Source: UBA1858 sp964636225 (GTDB lineage: Bacteria > Pseudomonadota > Gammaproteobacteria > UBA4575). From it: a DNA stretch of 21,405 nucleotides. The notes beneath the pieces are model-generated. The model ran no database searches. It worked only from the letters and a program-made list of their open reading frames with translations, and was not told where the DNA came from. The stretch lies in the NCBI GenBank assembly GCA_964636225.1, contig CAZWQM010000023.1, forward strand, positions 1 to 21,405. The letters are read 5' to 3'. Made by a program: the position numbers and the translations under genes. Below, one piece after another: positions 14,355 through 21,405 of the stretch. Position 1 is the stretch's first letter. Each line of letters opens with the position of its first letter.

Positions 14355-16535
14355 ATGGTAACGACGGCTACACCCAATTCTAACCCATCATTAAGTGCCG
14401 TCAGCCCAACTCGGTTCCTGATCAGTGAATTATGCGAACTGCTGGATACCTATCTGGAACCTGCGCAAGTCAAACACGTCTACAATGCTTACCTGTTTAG
14501 CGCGGAAGCTCACGAAGGGCAGAAGCGCTTAAGCGGGGAACCATATATCTACCACCCGTTGGCGGTGGCAAAAATCATGGCAGAAATGCACCTGGATTAT
14601 CAAAGCGTCTCGGCGGCTATCCTGCACGATGTCATTGAAGATACACCAACTGCGAAAGAGCAGGTCAAGGAAAAATTTGGTGAAGACGTGGCCGAGCTGG
14701 TCGATGGTGTTAGTAAACTTACTCATCTGACATTTTCCTCGCGCGCCGAGGCGCAGGCAGAAAACTTTCGCAAAATGATGCTCGCAATGGTGCGGGATAT
14801 ACGCATCATTATTATCAAACTGGCAGATCGCCTGCATAATCTACGCACTATTGGAGTCGTGCGTAGCGATAAAAAACGTCGTATTGGTCAAGAAACACTG
14901 GATATCTATGTACCGATTGCCCAACGTTTGGGTATGCATAAAATCCGCGTGGAACTGGAACATTTGGCGTTTCAGGCCATATACCCAATGCGCTATGGGG
15001 CTTTGGATAATGCCGTAAAAAAAAATCAGAGTAATCGCAAACAAATCATGAGCGAGGTGGAAACCTCTATCTGTAGTTTACTGGAAGATGCGAACATAGA
15101 AAGCAGAATCTTCGGACGTGAGAAAAATCTTTACAGCATTTATAAAAAAATGCGTGCAAAGAGTATTTCGTTTTCCGAAGTCTATGATGTTTATGCCATA
15201 CGTTTATTAGTAAAAGATATCGATACCTGTTATCGCACATTAGGTGTGGTGCATAATCTGTATAAACCGGTACCGGGAAAGTTTAAGGATTATATCGCAA
15301 TCCCAAAAAAAAACGGGTATCAATCCCTGCACACAATTCTGTTTGGTCCCAAAGGAGTAGTGGTAGAAGTGCAAATACGCACCGAAGAAATGGATGTGAT
15401 AGCAGAATCAGGTGTGGCCGCACACTGGATATATAAATCCAAGGATCAAAAAACATCAATACTTCCAGCCCCCGCAAGTACACGCAAGTGGATTGCCGAG
15501 ATTATGGAAATTCAGCAGAATACTGGTAATTCTCTTGAGTTTCTGGAAAGTGTCAAAGTCGATTTGTTTCCGGACGAGATTTATGTATTTACCCCGGCTG
15601 GGGACATCATAGTGTTACCCCGTGGCAGCTCGGCGGTGGATTTTGCTTATGCGGTACATTCGGATTTGGGCAATACTTGTGTTGCGGTCAAAGTCGATAG
15701 GCGTATTTCGCCTTTAAGCATACGACTGGAAAATGGGCAGACCGTAGAAGTCATATCAACGCCTACTGCTCTACCCAAAACCAGTTGGCTTAATTTTGTC
15801 AAAACGAATAAAGCACGCGCGAACATTCGACATTATCTCAAGAATCTGCAAAGGGAAGAGGCCATTCAGTTGGGTGAACGCCTGTTTAAAAAATCCTTTG
15901 CTGCTTACGATCGATCCTTTGACCAAGTTAAAAAGGAAGAAATCCAGCGCTTACTTGAAAGCACGAATCTGGATTCAATAGAAGATCTGTATGCAGAAAT
16001 CGGTTTGGGTGAACGAGTCGCAGAATTAATGATACAAAGTCTGCTCGGAATTGGTGAGGCCAAGCCTAAAAAGAAAAAATCAAACAAGCAGGCGCCACTG
16101 GCAATTCGTGGAACCGAAGGGGTGGTGGTCAACTATGCCAAGTGTTGTAGTCCTATACCTGGCGATCAGATTATCGGCATAATGACGTCTGGTAAGGGAC
16201 TAGTTATCCATCAGCAGCGCTGCCGCAATATCGATCGTAAAAATGCCTTTAAGGATAAATGGGTGACCGTTTCATGGGCGGAAAATCACGAGCAGGATTT
16301 TGTCGCGAATGTAAGAGTAGAAACAATTAATCAGCGCGGTGTGCTGGCAAAACTGGCATCTAGAATAGCAGAAGCAGGTTCCAATATTGATGATATCGAA
16401 TTCGAAGACAAAGATGATAAAAGTACCACCATTACATTTGCTATAGGAGTACATGACCGCAAACAGCTGGCAAGTATTATTCGTACCCTGCGTACAAATC
16501 CTAACGTACTTAAAGCTTCACGCATACGCGGATAA
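14355..16535 (+). CDS. spoT: bifunctional (p)ppGpp synthetase/hydrolase SpoT
   Basis: RelA/SpoT-family enzyme of 726 residues that makes and degrades the alarmone (p)ppGpp. The hydrolase domain has an intact HD motif: His 53, His 67 in YIYHPL, and H91-D92 with E95-D96 in ILHDVIED, so hydrolysis should be active. The synthetase domain shows FSEVYDVYAIRLLV, KPVPGKFKDYIAIPKKNGYQ, SLHTILFG and EVQIRTEEMD. TGS follows (VFTPAGDIIVLPRGSSAVDF), then the conserved-Cys region (VVNYAKCCSPIPGDQIIG) and a C-terminal ACT domain (VRVETINQRGVLAKLASRIA). The intact HD box makes it SpoT rather than RelA. The neighbours rpoZ, ridA and recG match the gammaproteobacterial spoT locus. Confidence 0.97.
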   Translation: MVTTATPNSNPSLSAVSPTRFLISELCELLDTYLEPAQVKHVYNAYLFSAEAHEGQKRLSGEPYIYHPLAVAKIMAEMHLDYQSVSAAILHDVIEDTPTAKEQVKEKFGEDVAELVDGVSKLTHLTFSSRAEAQAENFRKMMLAMVRDIRIIIIKLADRLHNLRTIGVVRSDKKRRIGQETLDIYVPIAQRLGMHKIRVELEHLAFQAIYPMRYGALDNAVKKNQSNRKQIMSEVETSICSLLEDANIESRIFGREKNLYSIYKKMRAKSISFSEVYDVYAIRLLVKDIDTCYRTLGVVHNLYKPVPGKFKDYIAIPKKNGYQSLHTILFGPKGVVVEVQIRTEEMDVIAESGVAAHWIYKSKDQKTSILPAPASTRKWIAEIMEIQQNTGNSLEFLESVKVDLFPDEIYVFTPAGDIIVLPRGSSAVDFAYAVHSDLGNTCVAVKVDRRISPLSIRLENGQTVEVISTPTALPKTSWLNFVKTNKARANIRHYLKNLQREEAIQLGERLFKKSFAAYDRSFDQVKKEEIQRLLESTNLDSIEDLYAEIGLGERVAELMIQSLLGIGEAKPKKKKSNKQAPLAIRGTEGVVVNYAKCCSPIPGDQIIGIMTSGKGLVIHQQRCRNIDRKNAFKDKWVTVSWAENHEQDFVANVRVETINQRGVLAKLASRIAEAGSNIDDIEFEDKDDKSTTITFAIGVHDRKQLASIIRTLRTNPNVLKASRIRG

Positions 16536-16559
16536 AATTAGTAACGCATTTATTTTTAA

Positions 16560-16569
16560 CAAGGAGAAA
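16560..16569 (+). promoter_or_regulatory. ribosome binding site that selects the ridA start at 16573
   Basis: AAGGAG lies about seven bases before the ATG at 16573. The frame stays open upstream to 16453, but that part overlaps spoT in another frame and has no ribosome site. Confidence 0.8.
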
Positions 16570-16572
16570 ACT

Positions 16573-16953
16573 ATGAAAAAAACGATCATAGCAACGGATC
16601 GTGCACCTCAGGCCATTGGTACTTATTCTCAGGCAGTAAAAGTGGGTACTACTGTTTACATGTCCGGACAGATTCCTCTTGACCCTGCTAGTATGGAATT
16701 GGTCGAAGGTGGAATAGAGAATCAAATAAAGCGTGTGTTTGATAATTTATCTGCTGTGGCAGAGGCTGCGGGTGGATCTTTGGGTAACGTAGTTAAACTG
16801 AATATTTTTCTTACTGACTTATCGTGTTTCCCAATCGTCAATGAAATAATGTCAACTTATTTTAAGCAGCCTTATCCTGCACGTGCAGCGGTAGGTGTCG
16901 CGTCCTTGCCTAAAGGTGCGCAGGTAGAAATGGATGCTGTGCTAGAGCTGTAA
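16573..16953 (+). CDS. ridA: reactive intermediate deaminase RidA (YjgF/YER057c/UK114 family)
   Basis: Small cytoplasmic enzyme of 126 residues that hydrolyses reactive enamines/imines, such as 2-aminoacrylate released by PLP enzymes, to keto acids and ammonia. Family markers are APQAIGTYSQAVKVGTTVYM, SGQIPLDP, VVKLNIFLTDLSCFP and YPARAAVGVASLPKGAQVEM. The substrate-anchoring Arg is R104 and the acidic partner is E119. It probably forms a trimer, as the family does. AAGGAG upstream fixes the start. It lies 37 bases after spoT and 20 before recG. In E. coli the gene at this place is trmH, while Pseudomonas has a ridA-type gene near spoT, so the arrangement looks Pseudomonas-like. Confidence 0.95.
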   Translation: MKKTIIATDRAPQAIGTYSQAVKVGTTVYMSGQIPLDPASMELVEGGIENQIKRVFDNLSAVAEAAGGSLGNVVKLNIFLTDLSCFPIVNEIMSTYFKQPYPARAAVGVASLPKGAQVEMDAVLEL

Positions 16954-16973
16954 CATTTAAAAAATGCTGAAAC

Positions 16974-19043
16974 GTGTGTGCGTTACAAGATCTACCAGGC
17001 ATCACCTCCAGGGCGATTGAAAATCTGGCAAAGCTGAATATCACTACGATATTCGATTTATTGTTTCATCTGCCTTTGCGTTATAACGATCGCACTGTCA
17101 TTACTAATATTGCTGACACCACATGCAACAAGGAATTGCAGGTGATTGGGCGCGTTTATAAAGCAAAAGTAGTTTTTGGTCGCAGACGTATGATGACAGC
17201 CACGCTGATAGACGATACGGGTGAAATGACACTGCGGTTTTTTCATTTTAGTAACACTCAATTAAAAGGACTAGCCGACGGGAAAAGAGTGTTGTGCTTT
17301 GGTGAACCGCGTCGATCCGGGAACCGAATTGAAATGATTCATCCGCAATATCGCGTGTTGCAAGAACATGAAACTGTGACGCTGTCGGATCGCCTGGAAC
17401 CCGTGTATCCAAGCACCAAAGGTTTGCAGCAAAAGCGCATTCAATCATTAGTAGATACGGCGCTTGTCTGGGCAGTTAAGCAAAAAACTGTATTTGAGGA
17501 TGTGCTAAAGGATATGCCTGGCATGTCGTCAAATAACACTGCTATTTTAGATCTGCTGTATGAGGTGCATAAACCAAAGGCCGATGCAGATAAGCAATTG
17601 TTGTTTAACAGGCAACATCCTGCACAAAAAAGACTGGTGTTAGATGAGTTGCTTGCGCATCATTTAAGTATTATGAAGATTCGAATGCGCAGCAATCAGC
17701 GCAAAAGTTATCAGTTGCATTCAAATGGATCGCTGGTGAAACCCTTCATAGAAAATCTTTCGTTTAAGCTGACCCAGGCACAGATAAAAGTATTAAAAGA
17801 AGTTGAAAAAGATATGGGTACTGAACACCCGATGATGCGTTTGGTACAAGGTGATGTTGGTAGTGGTAAAACAGTGGTGGCGTTAGTCGCTTGTTTATTT
17901 GCCGTAGAGAATCAGTATCAGGCTGCTGTTATGGCGCCCACGGAATTATTGGCAGAACAGCATTACCGATATTTTAGTCATCAACTGTTGCCACTGGGTA
18001 TACAGGTCGCCTGGCTCGCCTCAGGGATGTCAGCCAAAAAGAAACGCGAAATGCTGGAGTTAATTGCCAGTGGAACAGCATCTGTAGTGGTGGGGACGCA
18101 TGCACTATTTCAGGAGGGTGTTGAATTTAAAAATCTGGCACTCAGTATTACCGATGAACAACATCGCTTTGGTGTGCAACAACGTCTGCAGTTGACTCGA
18201 AAAGGATCTGAAGAAAGTATTTATCCTCACCAGCTAACTATGACAGCAACACCCATTCCACGTACCCTGGCGATGAGTATGTATGCACATCTGGATTATT
18301 CTGTAATTGATGAGCTTCCGCCCGGAAGAAAACCCATTACTACTGTGGCGATACCAGATTCGCGACGGGACCATATTATCGAGCGTATTCGGGAAGTCTG
18401 CCAGCAAGGTGCTCAAGCTTACTGGGTATGTAGCTTGATAGAAGAGTCGGATGCGCTGCAAAGCCAGGCCGCTACGGATACGCATGCATATTTGCAGTCG
18501 CAGCTGCCTGGGCTCCGCGTTGGACTGTTGCATGGCCGATTGAAATCGGCTGAAAAAGATTCAGTAATGCAGGAATTCATTAATCAGAAAATTCATGTGC
18601 TGGTAGCCACCACTGTGATCGAAGTTGGTGTTGATGTGCCAAATGCAAGTTTAATGATTATAGAAAATGCGGAACGCTTCGGTTTGGCACAATTACATCA
18701 GTTGCGCGGACGCGTGGGTCGTGGTGACAAACAAAGTAACTGTGTCTTGTTATACAAGGCGCCATTGAGAGATGTGGCTAAAAAACGTCTGGAAGCCTTG
18801 CGTGAAATAAGTGATGGTTTTGAACTGGCACGAGTTGACCTCGATATACGCGGACCAGGAGAAGTGTTAGGCACAAAACAATCAGGTGATATGCATATGC
18901 GGATTGCAAATTTAAACAAAGATATGGACTTGCTGCCTGATGTGCAAAAGGCTGCAAATTGGTTACTGGAGAACCATCCCCAGCGAGTGGAAACTGTGCT
19001 TAGAAGATGGCTGGGTAATGCGGTGGAATATGCGAATGCCTGA
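16974..19043 (+). CDS. recG: ATP-dependent DNA helicase RecG
   Basis: Fork-remodelling helicase of 689 residues, which regresses stalled forks and processes recombination and R-loop intermediates. The N-terminal wedge domain includes LPGITSRAIENLAKLNITT, LRYNDRT and FGRRRMMTATL with MTLRFFHF. The helicase core has Walker A GDVGSGKT (residues 293-300), APTELLAEQHYRYF, VVGTHALFQ, DEQH (394-397), MTATPIPRTLAMSMYA and QLRGRVGRG. The C-terminus contains DLDIRGPGEVLGTKQSG of the TRG region. The start is GTG; an in-frame TGA lies two codons upstream, so no longer form is possible. There is no clear ribosome site, so expression may depend on coupling to ridA, 20 bases upstream. The stop directly abuts the end of the gene on the opposite strand. 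Confidence 0.96.
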   Translation: MCALQDLPGITSRAIENLAKLNITTIFDLLFHLPLRYNDRTVITNIADTTCNKELQVIGRVYKAKVVFGRRRMMTATLIDDTGEMTLRFFHFSNTQLKGLADGKRVLCFGEPRRSGNRIEMIHPQYRVLQEHETVTLSDRLEPVYPSTKGLQQKRIQSLVDTALVWAVKQKTVFEDVLKDMPGMSSNNTAILDLLYEVHKPKADADKQLLFNRQHPAQKRLVLDELLAHHLSIMKIRMRSNQRKSYQLHSNGSLVKPFIENLSFKLTQAQIKVLKEVEKDMGTEHPMMRLVQGDVGSGKTVVALVACLFAVENQYQAAVMAPTELLAEQHYRYFSHQLLPLGIQVAWLASGMSAKKKREMLELIASGTASVVVGTHALFQEGVEFKNLALSITDEQHRFGVQQRLQLTRKGSEESIYPHQLTMTATPIPRTLAMSMYAHLDYSVIDELPPGRKPITTVAIPDSRRDHIIERIREVCQQGAQAYWVCSLIEESDALQSQAATDTHAYLQSQLPGLRVGLLHGRLKSAEKDSVMQEFINQKIHVLVATTVIEVGVDVPNASLMIIENAERFGLAQLHQLRGRVGRGDKQSNCVLLYKAPLRDVAKKRLEALREISDGFELARVDLDIRGPGEVLGTKQSGDMHMRIANLNKDMDLLPDVQKAANWLLENHPQRVETVLRRWLGNAVEYANA

Positions 19044-19334
19044 TTAATTAATTGCCATCATGCCGATCACCATCACACCAGCCAGTTTTAATGTTAAAAG
19101 CAAACCGAGTAGTAATCCGATTTTGCTGAATATCCCTGAAGCAGGTTTCATTGCCTGCATAAGGCTGAGTATTGTGCCAAGCACGGCTAACACTAAAGCT
19201 GCCCAGTAAAGCATGTTGAAGCATATAGTTTCACACATGCGTCCATTAAAAGGCCCGCTCAATAGGCTATAAACCAGAGCGACAGTCACTCCCCAGCCGA
19301 TTAAAACAAATGCATTTGCAGTTACTGTATTCAT
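19044..19334 (-). CDS. small hydrophobic membrane protein of unknown function
   Basis: Predicted inner-membrane protein of 96 residues with about three TM segments (near residues 7-25, 38-60 and 70-93). The chosen start is ATG 19334 (MNTVTANAFVLIGWGVTVAL). A TTG at 19376 would add 14 residues that overlap the damaged gene upstream. The ribosome site is weak (AGAG about nine bases before). Its end lies immediately against the recG stop on the other strand. It follows the remnant of a bile acid:sodium symporter family gene on the same strand and may once have been co-transcribed with it. I do not recognise a family. Confidence 0.6.
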   Translation of the reverse strand: MNTVTANAFVLIGWGVTVALVYSLLSGPFNGRMCETICFNMLYWAALVLAVLGTILSLMQAMKPASGIFSKIGLLLGLLLTLKLAGVMVIGMMAIN

Positions 19335-20249
19335 ATTTATTAACTCTAGTGAGGCTATTCGACCAATAACTGGCAAGTAGTGAACCTGTCACATTATGAA
19401 TGACAGAAAACACTGCCGCAGGTAAAGCGCTACCGACACTGAAGAATTTTACTGCCAGAGCTGCGGCCAGTCCAGAGTTTTGCATACCAACCTCAATGGC
19501 AATGGTTTTGCTTATGATTTTATCGCGAGTGATTACTAAAGTTACGAGATAACCGAGACCCAGGCCAGCTATATTATGCGCCAATACCAGGCCCACGAGG
19601 ATCGGGCTAATCGCCGATAAATTAGTTTTATTAAGCGCAACAATGATGGCAACGATGAAGCAGATTAGCAATATGGAAAGAGGGCTGGAAAATTTCTGTA
19701 TTGGTAATATAAGAATGCGAAGATACTGATTAAGTACAACGCCCAGACTGACAGGTAAAACAACCACATTAAAGATGCTGGTCATCATATTAACGATGTC
19801 TATTTCAACTGTATGATTGAATAGGCATAGGTGATTAAAGGTGTAAAAACAACTGCTAGGCAGGTGCTGATGGCGGTTAAGGTAATCGACAATGCCACAT
19901 CGGCCTTGCTGATATAACAAATCACATTAGAAGCTGTGCCACCAGAAACGCTACCGACCAGGATCATACCTGCCGTAAGCATGCTGGATAATTCGGCGAG
20001 TCGACTCAGCTGCCAGGCAATCAAAGGTATAAAGCCAAATTGTAAAATTAATCCCAGCAGTATTATGGGATAACGTTGAAGGGCGCGTTTGAAGTCGTTA
20101 AGTGTGAGTGTTGTACCCATACAAAAAATCACGGCATCTAACAAATAAACAATCCATGTTTTAAAGTCTGTTAAATAATGTGGCCAAATTTAAGCAAACA
20201 AACTCGCAATAATTGCAAGGACTGGAAAGTAGCGTTGTAATAAGGGCAT
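19267..20249 (-). pseudogene. bile acid:sodium symporter family (BASS/SBF) transporter, disrupted
   Basis: Remains of a BASS-family membrane transporter split over two frames. The reading begins at ATG 20249 (MPLLQRYFPVLAIIASLFA) and meets an in-frame TAA at 20190-20192. It continues in the same frame with WPHYLTDFKTW, the typical MGTTLTLNDFKRAL and GSVSGGTASNVICYISKADV, and then TPLITYAYS. Around 19812-19832 the homology passes to another frame, consistent with loss of one base. It goes on with VNMMTSIFNVVVLPVSLG, IAIEVGMQNSGLAAALAV and FSVIHNVTGSLLASYW. The family's conserved segments are otherwise well kept, so the damage looks recent, unless the two lesions are sequencing errors. The true end is probably near 19340-19360; the open frame to 19267 runs into the next gene. 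Confidence 0.8.
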
Positions 20250-20333
20250 AAAATAAGTTAGTAATCAAAAATAAAGAGTGATGACATTACAAAATTAAAT
20301 GATGGCGGAAAATGTTAGGCATGAAATAATGAC

Positions 20334-20669
20334 TTATAAATCTGCATATATATTGCCATTTTCAATAATTAGACTGATTTTTTGCAGTGCTTGCCCTGAA
20401 CAGGGGCCATAAACGCAATGTCCGGTATCGATCTCAAAAAGAGCGCCGTGGTTAACGCATTGGATATAGTCTTTATCCATACTTAGAAATTCATCCGGCA
20501 TCCAATTTAATGGGGCATGAATATGTGGACAAATGTTTTCATAAGCGACAATGTGATCATCATTGCGTACAATAAATACATTACGTTCCGGGTTAGATTC
20601 TGTTATAACAAATTCCCGTGAATCGCCATCACTAATTTCTTCGAGTTCGCAAAGTTTTATAAGAGGCAT
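20334..20669 (-). CDS. small Rieske [2Fe-2S] ferredoxin
   Basis: Soluble Rieske-type iron-sulfur protein of 111 residues with no TM helix or signal. The cluster ligands are visible: Cys47-x-His49 in ENICPHIHAPLNW and Cys71-x2-His74 in IQCVNHGALFEIDTGHCVYG. Two further Cys (85, 90) follow in GHCVYGPCSG, as in small stand-alone Rieske proteins of the ferredoxin type. It probably carries electrons, but no oxygenase partner lies nearby. It is transcribed away from the NTF2-like gene, with only 38 bp between start codons, and toward the broken transporter gene 84 bases downstream. There is no clear ribosome site before ATG 20669. Confidence 0.88.
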   Translation of the reverse strand: MPLIKLCELEEISDGDSREFVITESNPERNVFIVRNDDHIVAYENICPHIHAPLNWMPDEFLSMDKDYIQCVNHGALFEIDTGHCVYGPCSGQALQKISLIIENGNIYADL

Positions 20670-20707
20670 AATGTTTGAAAGTCTTGAATATTAAATTTGA
20701 AGATTCA

Positions 20708-21097
20708 ATGAAGGTAGAAGAGTCTTTCTATCAGGCGTTTTGTAATCAAGATATCGAGTTGATGAAGAATGTATGGGATAAAACAGACGATGTCGTCTGC
20801 ATACACCCCGGTTCATTAAGAATATGTGGTTTTAAGCCGATTATAGCAAGCTGGGAAAAAATATTTACAGGTTTTGCTAGTGCTACAATAAAAACCAGTG
20901 AAAAAATTTACAGATGTGAAAAAGATATTGCATTTCACTACCTCAAAGAAGACGTATTATTAAAGCAAAAAAGAATAGCGATTGTTTATGCGATTAATAT
21001 TTATTGTGATACGGAAAACGGCTGGAAAATGATTACACACCACGCAAGTCTGGTATTTAAGGAGCTTAACAAGCAAGTTAACCCGAGTATTCATTGA
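20708..21097 (+). CDS. NTF2/SnoaL-like fold protein
   Basis: Small protein of 129 residues with the pattern of the SnoaL_3/NTF2-like superfamily. It begins with a helix (ESFYQAFCNQDIELMKNVW), then DDVVCIHPGSLRICGFKPII with SWEKIF, alternating strands, and the ending NGWKMITHHASLVF. Such proteins form cone-shaped barrels with a pocket and are often dimers; specific activity cannot be predicted. ATG 20708 is preferred. The frame is open from TTG 20675, which would add 11 residues and nearly touch the Rieske start. Neither start has a strong ribosome site. It faces away from the Rieske gene, so the two may share a control region. Confidence 0.82.
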   Translation: MKVEESFYQAFCNQDIELMKNVWDKTDDVVCIHPGSLRICGFKPIIASWEKIFTGFASATIKTSEKIYRCEKDIAFHYLKEDVLLKQKRIAIVYAINIYCDTENGWKMITHHASLVFKELNKQVNPSIH

Positions 21098-21170
21098 TCA
21101 GAAAGATAATTTTTCCATCTGGAATAAAGATGAGCTATAAAGTTTGGAGTATGGCGCGAGGATACAACAC

Positions 21171-21176
21171 TATAAT
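21171..21176 (+). promoter_or_regulatory. possible -10 element upstream of the truncated 3' gene
   Basis: A perfect TATAAT lies 82 bases before the ATG at 21259 in the otherwise featureless 21098-21258 gap. No good -35 is seen at 16-18 bases upstream, so this is only a candidate in A+T-rich DNA. Confidence 0.25.
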
Positions 21177-21258
21177 TGTATAAATGTAATATGGTCGTAT
21201 TAAATTAAATGAACACATTAATAAATCATTGTTAAAAAAACATACAAGGGGGCGCGCA

Positions 21259-21405
21259 ATGAAGTTCATACTAAATAATCTTAAATACGTATTAGTGCTA
21301 ATCGTTATCAGTATATTAATCCCTTCTCTGGTAGGTATAAATAATGCCGGGGAAAGAACCGTGATTCAATATCCGACAGGGACATTGGTTGTTAAGTTTG
21401 AACCG
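21259..21405 (+). CDS. membrane-anchored protein, 5' end only (possibly SPFH-like)
   Basis: The first 49 codons of a gene that runs off the window. AAGGGGG lies about six bases before the ATG, a good ribosome site. The product starts with a short basic segment (MKFILNNLKY), then a hydrophobic helix of about 17 residues (VLVLIVISILIPSLVGI), which is a signal-anchor or signal peptide, and then GERTVIQYPTGTLVVKFEP. This last pattern recalls the beginning of some SPFH/band-7-like proteins, but too little is present to be sure. Confidence 0.65.
   Translation, partial: MKFILNNLKYVLVLIVISILIPSLVGINNAGERTVIQYPTGTLVVKFEP

Noticed and set aside
16453..16572. Forty extra in-frame codons upstream of ridA
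   Set aside because: They overlap the end of spoT in another frame, show no RidA homology, and lack a ribosome site, whereas AAGGAG precedes the ATG at 16573.
19812..19832. Programmed frameshift in the BASS-family gene
   Set aside because: No slippery heptamer with a downstream structure is evident, and a separate in-frame stop upstream already breaks the gene.

Overview
The window reads as a chromosomal segment of a gammaproteobacterium. The clearest sign is the housekeeping cluster gmk-rpoZ-spoT-ridA-recG, whose order resembles Pseudomonas and relatives. The long forms of PstC and PstA and the OmpA-type lipoprotein agree with this. Intergenic DNA is A+T-rich. I saw no rRNA, tRNA, CRISPR array, insertion sequence or prophage gene, and no gene-free stretch longer than about 300 bases.

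Region 1 (1-10660) is a phosphate-starvation locus on the + strand: a porin behind a strong Pho box, phoB-phoR, then pstS-pstC-pstA-pstB-phoU. PhoR/PhoB would sense low phosphate through the Pst transporter and PhoU, then activate the Pho boxes ahead of the porin and pstS. The porin would admit solutes across the outer membrane, PstS would capture phosphate in the periplasm, and PstCAB would pump it in. A terminator after pstS probably sets the binding protein above the membrane components. PstC carries a large extra periplasmic region and PstA a coiled-coil insert. A pair of identical palindromes precedes phoU.

Region 2 (10660-12270) is on the - strand and is the least explained part. It holds a 26-residue single-helix membrane protein with its own promoter, and two unrecognised proteins that appear to be tandem paralogues sharing a C-terminal domain.

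Region 3 (12480-19043) is on the + strand: an OmpA-family lipoprotein, then gmk, rpoZ, spoT, ridA and recG. These cover GTP precursor supply, an RNA polymerase subunit, (p)ppGpp control, removal of reactive enamines, and repair of stalled forks.

Region 4 (19044-20669) is on the - strand and appears degenerate: a small membrane protein, a bile acid:sodium symporter family gene broken by an in-frame stop and a frameshift, and a small Rieske ferredoxin. Region 5 (20670-21405) is on the + strand: an NTF2/SnoaL-like protein and the 5' end of a membrane-anchored protein cut by the window edge.
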